This document shows positions 23,710 through 33,497 of a stretch of DNA of 64,000 bases, piece by piece. A program made the position numbers and the translations under genes. The notes beneath the pieces were generated by a model. The model did no database searches and was not told the origin of the DNA. It saw nothing but the letters and a program-made list of their open reading frames with translations. Positions within the stretch are counted from its first letter, which is position 1, and every line of letters starts with the position of its first letter. This DNA is from an uncultured Clostridia bacterium (lineage in GTDB: Bacteria > Bacillota > Clostridia > TANB77 > CAG-508), in contig CAKOUO010000006.1 of the NCBI GenBank assembly GCA_934120645.1, forward strand, positions 11,752 to 75,751, read 5' to 3'.

Positions 23710-25233
23710 ATGAAAACAGAAATTTTAAAACAGAAGTGTAGTAAAGATTGTATTAATTATGTAATATTAGCAGTAATAATTATAATAATAAGTTTATTTA
23801 AATTAGGATCATCACCAATAAAAAACGATATACCAGCTATAGATTCATCAGTTTTTCAAATAATGGGAAGAGGATTGTTAAATAATCAAATAATATACAA
23901 AGATTTATTTGATCATAAAGGACCAATTGTATATATAATAAATGCTTTAGCATATATTATAAATCCAAATGTAGGATTATATATAATGGAAACAATAATT
24001 TTATATATAGGATTAATATTTATATATAAAAATTCAAGACTCTTTTTAAATGAAAGACTTTCAATGATTACGAGTTTGGTTTATTTAATTCCAGTATTTT
24101 CTTATTTAGATAGTGGAAATTATACAGAAGAATATGCTCTTACATTTACAAACATTGCACTATATAATATTTTAAAAATATTTAAAAACAATAAATACAA
24201 TAAAAAAAGTAATTGGGTAATAATAGGAGCAACTTTTGCTGTTAATCTTATGATAAAACCTACATATATAGCAGTTTGGATTGCATTTGGAATTGTGCAA
24301 TTATTCTGTTCAATAAAAGAGAAAAAAATAAAAGAATTGCTAAAATATATTTTATATATGCTTGGCGGAATTTTAATAATACTAATACCAATATTTTTAT
24401 ATTTAATAATAAATAATGATATAAAAGACTTTATAGATGCTTATTTTTTAATGAATATGAAGTACTCAAAAACAAGTATGTATGAAAAAATAACAACATT
24501 TATAAAACTAGCAAAATACTATAAATGCTTTATATATATAATAGGAATGTTAATAGGAAATCTAATTTTAATTTTTGGTAAAAATATTAGTAAAAGAATC
24601 AAAAGTTTTGTAACAATTTTTAATATAATGCTATTAATATTAGCTGCATGGGCTGCAAATTTATATCAACACTATTTAATACAAACAGCACCAGGAATTG
24701 CTACTTGCTTAATATTTTTACTATATATAATAAAAAATAAAATAGAAAACAAAGACAAAATTCAAAATATAATAAAACAATTACCAATTAAATTTATATA
24801 TGTTTGTGCCATAATAGTTTTACTGTTACTTGATATATCATACAATACAGTAATTAATTTTGACTATTTTAAATTAAAATATAATTATAATGAATTAAAA
24901 AGAAATAGTATATTGGAAATAAATAATTATATGGATGAAGATGATGAATTATTTGTACTTGGTAATGATGAAAGTTGTTATATTATTTTAAATAAACAAC
25001 CTAAATACAAATATTTTTTCCAAACGCCAATCTTTTTATATGATAAACAAATTTTAGAAGATGCGGTAAAATATATTTATTATGCCAAACCAAAAGTAGT
25101 ATTTAAAAGCACAACTAATAATAAAATGCTTTTTGAAAAAATATGTAAAAATGCAGATGAAATATTAAACAATGAATATGAAGAACATGATAAAGGAATA
25201 TTTAAGTATTATGTATTAAAGGAGAATAAATAA
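23710..25233 (+). CDS. GT39/ArnT-like polytopic glycosyltransferase
   Basis: This 507-residue protein has about ten to twelve hydrophobic segments and a C-terminal soluble part. The first outer loop contains 'PAIDSSVFQIMGRGLLNNQI' and 'DLFDHKGPIVYIINAL', the acidic and HKGP features of PMT/ArnT-type GT-C enzymes that use polyprenyl-phosphate sugars. The acceptor is unknown. It is followed after one base by the FAD oxidoreductase gene; the five genes from here to about 30.5 kb look like one operon. Confidence 0.75.
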   Translation: MKTEILKQKCSKDCINYVILAVIIIIISLFKLGSSPIKNDIPAIDSSVFQIMGRGLLNNQIIYKDLFDHKGPIVYIINALAYIINPNVGLYIMETIILYIGLIFIYKNSRLFLNERLSMITSLVYLIPVFSYLDSGNYTEEYALTFTNIALYNILKIFKNNKYNKKSNWVIIGATFAVNLMIKPTYIAVWIAFGIVQLFCSIKEKKIKELLKYILYMLGGILIILIPIFLYLIINNDIKDFIDAYFLMNMKYSKTSMYEKITTFIKLAKYYKCFIYIIGMLIGNLILIFGKNISKRIKSFVTIFNIMLLILAAWAANLYQHYLIQTAPGIATCLIFLLYIIKNKIENKDKIQNIIKQLPIKFIYVCAIIVLLLLDISYNTVINFDYFKLKYNYNELKRNSILEINNYMDEDDELFVLGNDESCYIILNKQPKYKYFFQTPIFLYDKQILEDAVKYIYYAKPKVVFKSTTNNKMLFEKICKNADEILNNEYEEHDKGIFKYYVLKENK

Positions 25234-25234
25234 A

Positions 25235-26560
25235 ATGAAAATTGCAATAATTGGAGCAGGATATAGTGGATTAAATATAGCTAAAGAATTAGAAAAAGAA
25301 GGACAAGAAGTAACAATATTTGAAAAAAATGAGTATGTAGGTGGAATGGTAGATACAGTACCACTTTATGGAACTAGATTAGAAAAATATTATAGACATA
25401 TATTTAAAAGTGATAAAGAAGCTATAAGTCTAATTGAAGAGATGGGATTAAAAGATGATTTGATATGGCCATCAACAAAAATGGGATATCTTACAAATAG
25501 AAAAATTTATGAATTTGGAACACCAATTTCACTATTAAAATTTAAAGAATTAAACTTTATACAAAAATTAAGATTTGGATTTAATGTTGTTGACATTAAA
25601 TTAATAAATGATTATAAAAAAATAGAAAAAGTAACAGCAGAAAACTGGCTAAAAGAAAGAATAGGAGAAGATATATATTCAAAAATTTGGGAACCACTAT
25701 TAATATCAAAATTTGGTGAAAAAAAATCACAAGTTAGTATGGCTTGGTTATGGGGGAAAATAAAATTAAGAAGTACATCAAGCACAAAAGATGGGGAACA
25801 ATTAGGGTATATAAAAGGAAGCTATCAAAAATTAACAGATAAACTATATAAATATTTAATAGATAAAAATGTAGAAATAAAATTAAAAACTGAAATTCAA
25901 AGTGTAGAAAAAACAAATGAAAAATATATTGTAAAATATACAGATAATGAAATAGAAAAAGAAGACAAATTTGATATTATAATATCAACTGTAAATTACA
26001 GAACATTTTTAAGTATGTTTGAAAAATATATAAAAAAAGAAGAAAAAGAAAAATTAGAAAAAGTTAAATATACATCAGCAAGAACAATGCTTATTAGTAC
26101 TAATAAAAGTTTTAGTCCATTTTATTGGTTAAATGTAGGAGATAATGATATACCATTTGGAGGTATTATTGAACATACTAACTTTATAGATAAATCTAAT
26201 TATAATAATAACCATATAATTTATATATCAAATTATATGACAGAAGACAATAAATTATATAATTTATCAGAAGAAGATTTATTAAAAGAATATATGAAAT
26301 ATTTAACTCAAATAAATAAAGATTTTACAATGGAAAACATAGTAGAATATCATGTATATGATGAAAAATATGCACAACCAATAATAGAATGTAATTATTC
26401 AGATTTTATAATGGAAGATAAATTAAAAGATGAAAATATCTACTTATGCACAATGCCACAAATCTATCCAGAAGATAGAGGAATGAATTATGCAATTAAA
26501 TTAGGAAATAAAATTGCAAAAGAAGTATTAGAGCAAGTTAATAAAAAGGAAAAAGACTAA
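25235..26560 (+). CDS. NAD(P)/FAD-dependent oxidoreductase (PPOX-like)
   Basis: This 441-residue protein begins with a dinucleotide-binding fold 'IAIIGAGYSGLNIAKELEKE' continuing to 'VTIFEKNEYVGGM', and ends with 'YPEDRGMNYAIKLGNKIAKE', the second FAD-contact region of protoporphyrinogen oxidase and amine oxidase-like enzymes. Such proteins are common in surface polysaccharide loci, where they may modify lipid-linked or nucleotide sugars. The substrate is unknown. The one-base gaps on both sides show translational coupling with the GT39-like and propeller genes. Confidence 0.82.
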   Translation: MKIAIIGAGYSGLNIAKELEKEGQEVTIFEKNEYVGGMVDTVPLYGTRLEKYYRHIFKSDKEAISLIEEMGLKDDLIWPSTKMGYLTNRKIYEFGTPISLLKFKELNFIQKLRFGFNVVDIKLINDYKKIEKVTAENWLKERIGEDIYSKIWEPLLISKFGEKKSQVSMAWLWGKIKLRSTSSTKDGEQLGYIKGSYQKLTDKLYKYLIDKNVEIKLKTEIQSVEKTNEKYIVKYTDNEIEKEDKFDIIISTVNYRTFLSMFEKYIKKEEKEKLEKVKYTSARTMLISTNKSFSPFYWLNVGDNDIPFGGIIEHTNFIDKSNYNNNHIIYISNYMTEDNKLYNLSEEDLLKEYMKYLTQINKDFTMENIVEYHVYDEKYAQPIIECNYSDFIMEDKLKDENIYLCTMPQIYPEDRGMNYAIKLGNKIAKEVLEQVNKKEKD

Positions 26561-26561
26561 T

Positions 26562-27545
26562 ATGAAAAATAAAATAATATTAATTATAATATGTATTATT
26601 GTAATATTTTTAGTAATAGGTACATATCAAATTACAAAAAATAAAAATACAGAAACAATTGGTAATTGGAAAAAATACACAAATGAACCAGTATTAGGAG
26701 ATAAAAGTACAGGCTCAATTTTTGATCCATATGTAATGAAAGACGAAAACGGAAATTATAGAATGTATGTATCTTGGAGAAAAGAAAAAGCAATAGCCGT
26801 ATCAACAAGTGAAGATGGAATAAACTGGACACCATTAAAAAAAGTACTAGATAGAGATACTTCAACAGGTTGGGAAAATGATATAAATAGAGCAACAGTT
26901 GTTTATAAAGACGGACTATATTATATGTGGTATACAGGACAAGCAAATAATATTAGTAAAATTGGTTATGCAGTAAGCAAAGATGGTTTTACATTCGAAA
27001 AAATGAATGATCCAGTACTTATACCAGAAAATAATTGGGAAAATCAATCTGTTATGAATCCATATGTATTATATGATGAAAATGAACAAATTTTTAAGAT
27101 GTGGTATGCAGCTGGTGAAACTTATGAACCAGATGTTATAGCATATGCAACAAGCACAGATGGAATACATTGGAAAAAATACGAAAACAATCCAATATTT
27201 GAAGCAAATAAAGACAATTTAGCAAAAGACAATTTTAAAGTAGGAGCTTGTGAGATACATAAAATTAATAACGAATATGTAATGTTTTATATAGGATATA
27301 CAGATGTAGACACAGCAAGAATATTTGTAGCAAAATCTAAAGATGGAATAACAAATTGGACAAGATATGGAAAAACACCTATAGTTCAACCAACTAAAGG
27401 AAAATTTGATCAAGCTGCATGTTACAAACCAACAGTAGCATGGGATGAAAAAAATAATAGATGGATGCTTTGGTATAATGGAAGAACAAATTCAAGTGAA
27501 TATATAGGACTTGCAACATGTGATGAGTATAACTTTTTAAAATAA
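26562..27545 (+). CDS. Exported five-bladed beta-propeller glycosidase-like protein
   Basis: This 327-residue protein has an N-terminal anchor or signal (about residues 4-22, hydrophobic, no lipobox) followed by repeated propeller blades: 'FDPYVMKDENGNYRMYVSW', 'INRATVVYKDGLYYMWYTGQ', 'MNPYVLYDENEQIFKMWYAA', 'YKPTVAWDEKNNRWMLWYNG'. The Asp before P-Y/V and repeated SxDGxxW turns resemble the GH43/GH32/GH130 superfamily. It may trim or bind a surface glycan made by its neighbours. Catalytic residues cannot be assigned with certainty. Confidence 0.75.
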   Translation: MKNKIILIIICIIVIFLVIGTYQITKNKNTETIGNWKKYTNEPVLGDKSTGSIFDPYVMKDENGNYRMYVSWRKEKAIAVSTSEDGINWTPLKKVLDRDTSTGWENDINRATVVYKDGLYYMWYTGQANNISKIGYAVSKDGFTFEKMNDPVLIPENNWENQSVMNPYVLYDENEQIFKMWYAAGETYEPDVIAYATSTDGIHWKKYENNPIFEANKDNLAKDNFKVGACEIHKINNEYVMFYIGYTDVDTARIFVAKSKDGITNWTRYGKTPIVQPTKGKFDQAACYKPTVAWDEKNNRWMLWYNGRTNSSEYIGLATCDEYNFLK

Positions 27546-27566
27546 AATTATTAAAAAGAGGGAAAA

Positions 27567-29069
27567 ATGAAAAAGAAAAATATATTAATAATTGCTTTTA
27601 TATTTGTAGCAATATTTTCAGTAATTATAATAAAACCAATAAGTGATTTAGACGAAATATGGAATTACAACACAGCAAGAGCAATATCAGAAGGGCTAAT
27701 TCCATATAAAGATGTTAGCATGATAACAACACCGTTAGTACCAATGGTAACAGCAATATTGTTAAAATTAATTGCAAATGAAGTAATTATTTCAAGAATA
27801 TTAGCAGCAATTCTTTGGACTGGAATTTTATTTACAATATATAAAATTTTAGAAAAATTAATGAAAGAAGAAAATATTTCACTAATTTGCACAGCTCTAA
27901 TAGGAATATTATTTAGAGATATATATTGTATAGACTATAATGTAACAGTATTATTAATAGCATTAATTACATTATATAGAGAATTAAAAGAAACTAACAT
28001 ATATGATAAGAAAAATGACTTTATTACAGGAATATTAGCAGGACTTGCAATATGCTCAAAACAAAGTATAGGAGTTACACTTGCAGTTATTGTAGTAATA
28101 TATAAAATGTTATTTATACAAAATAAAGAAGATGTAAAAAGTTATATAAAATCAACAATTACAAGAATTATAGGAATATTAATACCAGTAATTATATTAT
28201 TTATATATTTAATTGAAACAAATGCCATAAACGATTTTATTAATTATGCAGTATTAGGAATAAGCACTTTTTCAAACAAAATATCATATATAACATTATT
28301 TGCAAGCGAAAAAATAGAAATAAAAATATTAGCAATATTAGTACCAATAACAATTATATTAATGGCAATAGCATTAATTATTTCTAAAATAATAAAAAGT
28401 GAAAACAACAAAATTGATAAAATATTAACATTATTAATATATAGTTTATCAATAATAATAGTAATGTATCCAATATCAGATGAAATACACTTTTTAATAG
28501 GAAGTACAATATCTATAATTGGACTAATTTATATGGCTTATATACTTGGAAAATATGTATATGATAAAATAAATTATAAAAATAAAAAAAGAATATATAA
28601 AATAATAAGTTTAATAATATGGATAATTTTATTTATTATAATTTTTACAAAAGCATTAAATAATCTATATAGTTATACAAAAACAGAAAAGAACAAAACA
28701 ATTAACCATTATAAAAATATACAGATAGATGACTACCTAGCAGAAAGAATAGAAAAGATTGATAGTTATATAAAATACCAAAATAGTAATGGAAACAATG
28801 TATATATTTTAGATGCAGAAGCGGCAATATATATGATACCAGAAAACAAATATAATAAAAACTATGATATGTTCTTAAAAGGAAATATAGGAAAAGACGG
28901 AGAAAAAGGACAAATAGAAATAATTAAACAAAGAAAAGAAAATGAATTATATTTAATAAGAAAACCAAACTTAAAACTTAACTGGCAAACACCGACAGAA
29001 GTAATAAAATATATAAGAGAAAATTTAAATAAAATAGGAGAGATAAGTATATACGAAATATACAATTAA
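27567..29069 (+). CDS. Polytopic membrane protein, GT39-like
   Basis: This 500-residue protein has about twelve hydrophobic segments. The first outer loop 'ISDLDEIWNYNTARAISEGL' followed by 'IPYKDVSMITTPLVP' resembles the acidic loop of GT-C glycosyltransferases and is similar in plan to the protein at 23.7 kb. The C-terminal soluble part (about residues 385-500) is short. The most likely role is polyprenyl-phosphate sugar transfer, by inference from fold and context. Confidence 0.65.
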   Translation: MKKKNILIIAFIFVAIFSVIIIKPISDLDEIWNYNTARAISEGLIPYKDVSMITTPLVPMVTAILLKLIANEVIISRILAAILWTGILFTIYKILEKLMKEENISLICTALIGILFRDIYCIDYNVTVLLIALITLYRELKETNIYDKKNDFITGILAGLAICSKQSIGVTLAVIVVIYKMLFIQNKEDVKSYIKSTITRIIGILIPVIILFIYLIETNAINDFINYAVLGISTFSNKISYITLFASEKIEIKILAILVPITIILMAIALIISKIIKSENNKIDKILTLLIYSLSIIIVMYPISDEIHFLIGSTISIIGLIYMAYILGKYVYDKINYKNKKRIYKIISLIIWIILFIIIFTKALNNLYSYTKTEKNKTINHYKNIQIDDYLAERIEKIDSYIKYQNSNGNNVYILDAEAAIYMIPENKYNKNYDMFLKGNIGKDGEKGQIEIIKQRKENELYLIRKPNLKLNWQTPTEVIKYIRENLNKIGEISIYEIYN

Positions 29070-29075
29070 GTAATT

Positions 29076-30509
29076 ATGAAAAAAAGAAAACAAGATATAA
29101 TAATAGGAATTATAATATTTTTATTAGGAATTATAATGTATATCAACTGGGTCACAATGCACTATGCATCTGATACATATAATATAATGAATGTTGGATA
29201 TGAACAATATGCATTAAGATGGTCATTAAAAGATGGCAGACTATTTATGGCAATAATAACGTACATTGCTAGCAAAGTAAATATGCCAATTAATTTATTT
29301 GTAATAGGAAACCTAATAGTAGGAATTTTTATATCATGCTTATGTGTTATAAAAATAAAAAATATTGTATTAGAAAATAAAGAAAAAAATTTAAAAGATA
29401 CAATAATAGTAACAGCAATTGCATTTTTTACTATATTTAATTTTATGTATATAGAAAACATGTACTTTGTAGAGTCTTCAGTAATGGCAATAAGTTTATT
29501 ATGCTTTATATATTCAGCAAACAATCTAGTAGAAAAAAATAAAATAATATTACCAACAATATTAGCAATTATAGGTATAACTGCATATCAAGGAACAATA
29601 GGGTTTCTAATGGCATTTACATTTTTAATAACACTTATAAAAGATAAAAAAGACACAAAAACAATTATAATAGACTTTTTAAAAGCAACAGCTATAACAG
29701 TGATAGCTATAATATTTAATATGTTATTAGTAAAAGTAATAGGAAATATTACAGGACAAGTACAAAATAGAGTCGGAAGTGTTAGCCAAATATTTTCAAA
29801 CATTATATATATAATTCATAATTATTTAACAATATTAAAAGATAGTTGTGGATTATTCCCAAAATATCTATTTTTAATTTTTATTGCAATAATATTTATG
29901 ATATCAATAATATATGATATAAAAAATAAAACAAATAATACAATAAAAATATTTTTTATAACAGTAATTACAATAGCAAGTGGCTTTTTAGTATCTGTAG
30001 GAACATTATCAAGTTTTTATACTGGAAGATTACGTTTCTGCATAGGAGCAGTGATTGGCTTTTTATTAATATATATGTTTGTAAAAATGAAAAACAAAAA
30101 TATGAAAATTATATTAACAACAATGATAATAATTTATGGAATAGCAAATATTTGGGATTGTTTATATATAACAAACGAACACAAACAAGTGAATAAATAC
30201 GAAAAACAAGAAGTAGAAGAAATACAAGAATATATAGAAAATAAAGAAGTAAATAAAATTGCAATATTAGTTATAAAAGGAAAATCAAATAAAACATATT
30301 TTGAAGAAATAAATTCGCAATCAGTTATAACATATAATGCATTAAGATGTGACTGGGCAGCTGAAGGATTAGTTAATTTTTATATAGAAAATAATCTACA
30401 AAGGATAAATTTAACAAAAGAACAATTAGAAAAGTATAGTAAAATAAAAGATGATAAAGGATATGAAATTGTAGATGATATATTAGTACTAGAAACATAT
30501 ATGTACTAA
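29076..30509 (+). CDS. GtrII-like glucosyltransferase domain protein (copy 1)
   Basis: This 477-residue polytopic protein belongs to the GtrII-like 'glucosyltransferase domain' group. It begins 'MKKRKQDIIIGIIIFLLGII' and has 'YASDTYNIMNVGYEQYALRW' then 'SLKDGRLFMAIITYIASKV' in the first outer loop; 'FMYIENMYFVESSVMAISLL', 'AYQGTIGFLM' and 'SFYTGRLRFCIGAVIGFLL' follow. The same blocks occur in the protein at 33494-34972, so the two are paralogues. Related proteins decorate O-antigen or teichoic acids; here the acceptor is unknown. Confidence 0.78.
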   Translation: MKKRKQDIIIGIIIFLLGIIMYINWVTMHYASDTYNIMNVGYEQYALRWSLKDGRLFMAIITYIASKVNMPINLFVIGNLIVGIFISCLCVIKIKNIVLENKEKNLKDTIIVTAIAFFTIFNFMYIENMYFVESSVMAISLLCFIYSANNLVEKNKIILPTILAIIGITAYQGTIGFLMAFTFLITLIKDKKDTKTIIIDFLKATAITVIAIIFNMLLVKVIGNITGQVQNRVGSVSQIFSNIIYIIHNYLTILKDSCGLFPKYLFLIFIAIIFMISIIYDIKNKTNNTIKIFFITVITIASGFLVSVGTLSSFYTGRLRFCIGAVIGFLLIYMFVKMKNKNMKIILTTMIIIYGIANIWDCLYITNEHKQVNKYEKQEVEEIQEYIENKEVNKIAILVIKGKSNKTYFEEINSQSVITYNALRCDWAAEGLVNFYIENNLQRINLTKEQLEKYSKIKDDKGYEIVDDILVLETYMY

Positions 30510-30531
30510 TTTATAAAGAAGGGAACAAAAA

Positions 30532-31563
30532 ATGAAATTATTAATGCATACTTGTTGTGCTCCATGTAGTGTATATTGTATAGATAGTTTAAAAAAAGAA
30601 GGAATAGAACCAACGATATATTGGTATAACCCTAATATACATCCATATACAGAATATAAAGCTAGAAGAGATTGTCTAAAAGAATATACCAAAAGTATAG
30701 GGTTACAAGCAATATTTGAAGAAGAATATGGACTAGATGAATTTTGCAAAAATGTAGTTAGTGACTTAAAAAACAGATGCGTAAACTATTGTTATCCTGT
30801 TAGATTAAGAAAAACATTTGAATATGCAAAAGAGCATGGATATGATGCTGTCACAACAACACTTTTATACAGTATATATCAAAACCATAATTTTATAAAA
30901 AATTATATGGAACAATTAAGTAAAGAATTTGGAATTGAATTTTTATATAGAGATTTTAGAGTTGGTTTTAGAGAGGGACAAACTAAAGCAAGAGAATTAG
31001 GGTTGTATATGCAAAAATATTGTGGATGCGTTTTTTCAGAGGAAGATAGATATTTAAAGCGTAACATCACCAAAACTGTGCTACCAGAAGGATATGAACT
31101 TCCAAAAAGACAAAGACTAGAGGTAAAAAGAATAGATAATAAAGAAGATTATATTGACTTACTTTTAGAAGCAGAACCTTCAAAGGATATTATTCACAGT
31201 TATTTAAAAGAATCAGATGTTTATGGATTAAAATTAGAAGACGATGTTATTTCTTTAGCAGTTATTTTGCCTATTTCTAAGAAAACATTAGAATTAAAAA
31301 ATTTGGTTACAAAAAAAGAATATAGAGGAAAAGGTTATGCAAAAAAGCTTTTAAAATCGTTATGTGGTAATTATAAACAAAAGTATGATAAAATGTTAGT
31401 TGGAACATCAGAAAACAATATTCCATTCTATGTTAAACAAGGATTTGATAAATATGAAAAGACAATAAAAAATTATTTTGTAGATAATTATAATGAAGAG
31501 ATATGGAACGCAGATTTACATTGTATTGATATGTATTATTACTCAAAAGAATTAAAAAGATAA
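30532..31563 (+). CDS. queH: Epoxyqueuosine reductase QueH fused to a GNAT domain
   Basis: The first about 190 of 343 residues are QueH, which reduces epoxyqueuosine to queuosine in tRNA. The tandem cysteines are in 'MHTCCAPCSVYCIDSL' (Cys8-Cys9), with 'NRCVNYCYPVRLRKTFEYA', 'TTTLLYSIYQNHNFI' and 'YCGCVFSEEDRY'. Residues about 195-343 form a GNAT acetyltransferase with the acetyl-CoA loop 'KEYRGKGYAKKLL' (about 264-276). The Cys pairs needed for metal binding look intact. It closes the glycan operon by position only. What the GNAT part acetylates is unknown. Confidence 0.88.
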   Translation: MKLLMHTCCAPCSVYCIDSLKKEGIEPTIYWYNPNIHPYTEYKARRDCLKEYTKSIGLQAIFEEEYGLDEFCKNVVSDLKNRCVNYCYPVRLRKTFEYAKEHGYDAVTTTLLYSIYQNHNFIKNYMEQLSKEFGIEFLYRDFRVGFREGQTKARELGLYMQKYCGCVFSEEDRYLKRNITKTVLPEGYELPKRQRLEVKRIDNKEDYIDLLLEAEPSKDIIHSYLKESDVYGLKLEDDVISLAVILPISKKTLELKNLVTKKEYRGKGYAKKLLKSLCGNYKQKYDKMLVGTSENNIPFYVKQGFDKYEKTIKNYFVDNYNEEIWNADLHCIDMYYYSKELKR

Positions 31564-31667
31564 AAGAGTAATTTATAGGAAGAATTTGAATATGGAAAAA
31601 AAAAGAATGAACAAAGAAAAACTGGGTAGATAAGCAGCTACATAAATAAAAAAATAAACCATCCTAC

Positions 31668-31710
31668 TTTTGACAGGGTAAATGTTTTATTAAAACATTC
31701 TCTGACAAAA
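31668..31710. repeat. Imperfect palindrome in the gap after queH
   Basis: Outer arms ttttgacag (31668-31676) and ctgacaaaa (31702-31710) pair with one A-A mismatch; an inner aatgtttta/taaaacatt palindrome (31681-31699) extends the structure. It is REP-like or a remnant of an element end, and it interrupts sequence between queH and the kinase remnant. Confidence 0.5.
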
Positions 31711-31760
31711 ACGTATCTAACAGAATTGTCATTTTCTATTTTTATTATACTCTAATTATA

Positions 31761-31901
31761 GTGATAAAATCAAGAAATAAAGAAACTGGTGGAGTAAGTC
31801 TAGGATTTGCTATTGCAAAATCAATAGCAAATATGAATAATGCAGAAATTAAACTAAAAAGCAAAGAAGAAGAGGGTTCTACATTTACAGTAGTATTTTA
31901 G
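31761..31901 (+). pseudogene. C-terminal remnant of a sensor histidine kinase
   Basis: An open stretch of about 46 codons without a start region ends in 'GGVSLGFAIAKSIANMNNAE' and 'IKLKSKEEEGSTFTVVF' before a TAG. This is the G2 box and last strands of a HATPase_c domain (normally GLGLAIAK). The rest of the kinase (HAMP, HisKA, N and G1 boxes) is absent upstream, where only a palindrome and stops are found. Seen in sequence; the kinase identity follows from the HATPase pattern. Confidence 0.75.
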
Positions 31902-31925
31902 GACTATTAGGAGGAATTATTAAAA

Positions 31926-32564
31926 ATGAAAGAAAAAACAAAAGAATTTATAATAAAAAATTTAAAATGGTTAATATTATTTATCAGTTTAATAGGATTT
32001 TTAGCATTAGCAGAAGATGTATTCCATAAAGAAATAATGAATGGAGATATAATCGGATATAAGGTAATATCAACAGTTCTAATATCAGATTTTACAACAC
32101 CAATTGCAAAATTTATTACAAACTTTGGAGGAGCAATATTTTTAATAATATTAACAATAGCACTATTTATAGTAATAAAAAATAAAAAAGTAGGATTGTC
32201 AATTATTATAAATTTAATTGTAATTACAGTATTAAACCAAATATTAAAACATATATTACAAAGACCTCGTCCAACAGAATTTAGAATAATAGAAGAAACA
32301 GGATATAGTTTTCCGTCTGGGCATTCTATGGTAAGTATGGCGTTTTATGGTTATTTGATATATTTAATTTACAAATATGTTAAAAACAAAAATGTTAAGT
32401 GGATATCTATTGTTTTGCTAAGTATTTTGATATGTTCTATTGGAATAAGTAGAATTTATTTAGGTGTGCATTATACAAGTGATGTTTTGGGTGGATTCTT
32501 AATATCAGTTTCATATTTAGTTGTTTATACTTTAATTGTTAATAGATTTTTGTTAGATGATTAA
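31926..32564 (+). CDS. PAP2 family phosphatase (BcrC/PgpB-like)
   Basis: This 212-residue membrane protein has about six hydrophobic segments and the three PAP2 motifs: 'LKHILQRPRPTE' (about residues 114-125), 'YSFPSGHSMVS' (about 133-143) and 'SRIYLGVHYTSDVLGG' (about 178-193). Such enzymes dephosphorylate undecaprenyl diphosphate or phosphatidylglycerol phosphate. Undecaprenyl recycling fits the neighbouring lipid-linked glycan genes, but this is inference. A second, unrelated undecaprenyl-diphosphatase (UppP) lies at 40.7 kb. Confidence 0.88.
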   Translation: MKEKTKEFIIKNLKWLILFISLIGFLALAEDVFHKEIMNGDIIGYKVISTVLISDFTTPIAKFITNFGGAIFLIILTIALFIVIKNKKVGLSIIINLIVITVLNQILKHILQRPRPTEFRIIEETGYSFPSGHSMVSMAFYGYLIYLIYKYVKNKNVKWISIVLLSILICSIGISRIYLGVHYTSDVLGGFLISVSYLVVYTLIVNRFLLDD

Positions 32565-32651
32565 AAATGAAAATTAATCTATTTGCTTGGGAGAAAATAA
32601 GAAAAAAATTTTTCAGAAAGATAAATAATAATTTATGGAGGTATTATAACT

Positions 32652-33148
32652 ATGAAAATAAAACAGCAAAAGCAGATAAAATCATTTTTAATCAAAGAAT
32701 TCGGAATGGATAAGGGTAAAGTATTATTTAATAAGCAAGAGATAATACTTAATGAACTTATTGAAAACACAATAAACAAGTCAAAAAATCAAATGAAAAC
32801 ACTTGTCCAAACGATTTTTCCTCGCATAGCGTTGTATAAAGTTATGTCAAAAGACGGTTTCTCGGAAGAAGATGTATATCAATTTACAGCAATATATTTC
32901 TTAAAATTATGCGCATAACCGATTTGCAGGAAAGCATACAATATCATGGTAAGGATTATTTTGATATAACTATAAAAAAATGCCTTTGGCATACGGCTTG
33001 CGTAGAAAACGGTTATGCAAAGCTATGCCGTCTGTTTTGTGATGTTGATGATGTGACATATGGTGGGCTGAAAAAAATAGGATTTACTAGAACAAAAACC
33101 TTAGGTTATGGCGGAGATTACTGCGATTTTCATTTTTATAAAAAATAG
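32652..33148 (+). pseudogene. Broken L-2-amino-thiazoline-4-carboxylate hydrolase family gene
   Basis: Two overlapping frames. The first (32652-32918, 88 residues) gives an N-terminal part ending 'YQFTAIYFLKLCA'. The second (32909-33148, 79 residues) gives the family C-terminus 'DYFDITIKKCLWHTACVENG' through 'LCRLFCDVDDVTYGGLKKI' to 'GDYCDFHFYKK', as in ATC hydrolase proteins. The middle is missing and the halves are out of frame. Base composition is clearly more GC-rich than the neighbours, pointing to foreign origin. Probably inactive. Confidence 0.75.
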
Positions 33149-33242
33149 TTAATTATATTGTGCGACAAATTATAATTTAATTATTTGTTAGATAAATAGA
33201 AATTTATATGATAGAATGTTAAGTGAAAAAGGACGTGATAAA

Positions 33243-33497
33243 ATGAATAGTAAAGAAATATTAGCAAAAATAAGAGAACTTTCTAATGAAGAAAAAAGGA
33301 AAATCAATTACGAGAAATTAAAGGAGATAATGGAATATATGCCCCCTGATGAAATAATTGAATTAAGTAATATAATAGGATATACTGTTTTTACTAGATT
33401 ATGTATGGGAGTATTACAACATAAAATTGTTCTATTACAAGATGGTGCTGCAGCAATAATAATTAATAATGAAGAAAGATTAAGGAAAAGCAAATGA
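33243..33497 (+). CDS. Small hypothetical protein
   Basis: An 84-residue soluble, mostly helical protein I do not recognise ('MNSKEILAKIRELSNEEKRK' at the start, 'EIIELSNIIGYTVFTRL' in the middle). The frame is open to 33216, but the ATG at 33243 is preceded by an aaggacgtg site. Its stop overlaps the start of the next gene (ATGA), so it is coupled to the GtrII-like paralogue. Confidence 0.6.
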   Translation: MNSKEILAKIRELSNEEKRKINYEKLKEIMEYMPPDEIIELSNIIGYTVFTRLCMGVLQHKIVLLQDGAAAIIINNEERLRKSK

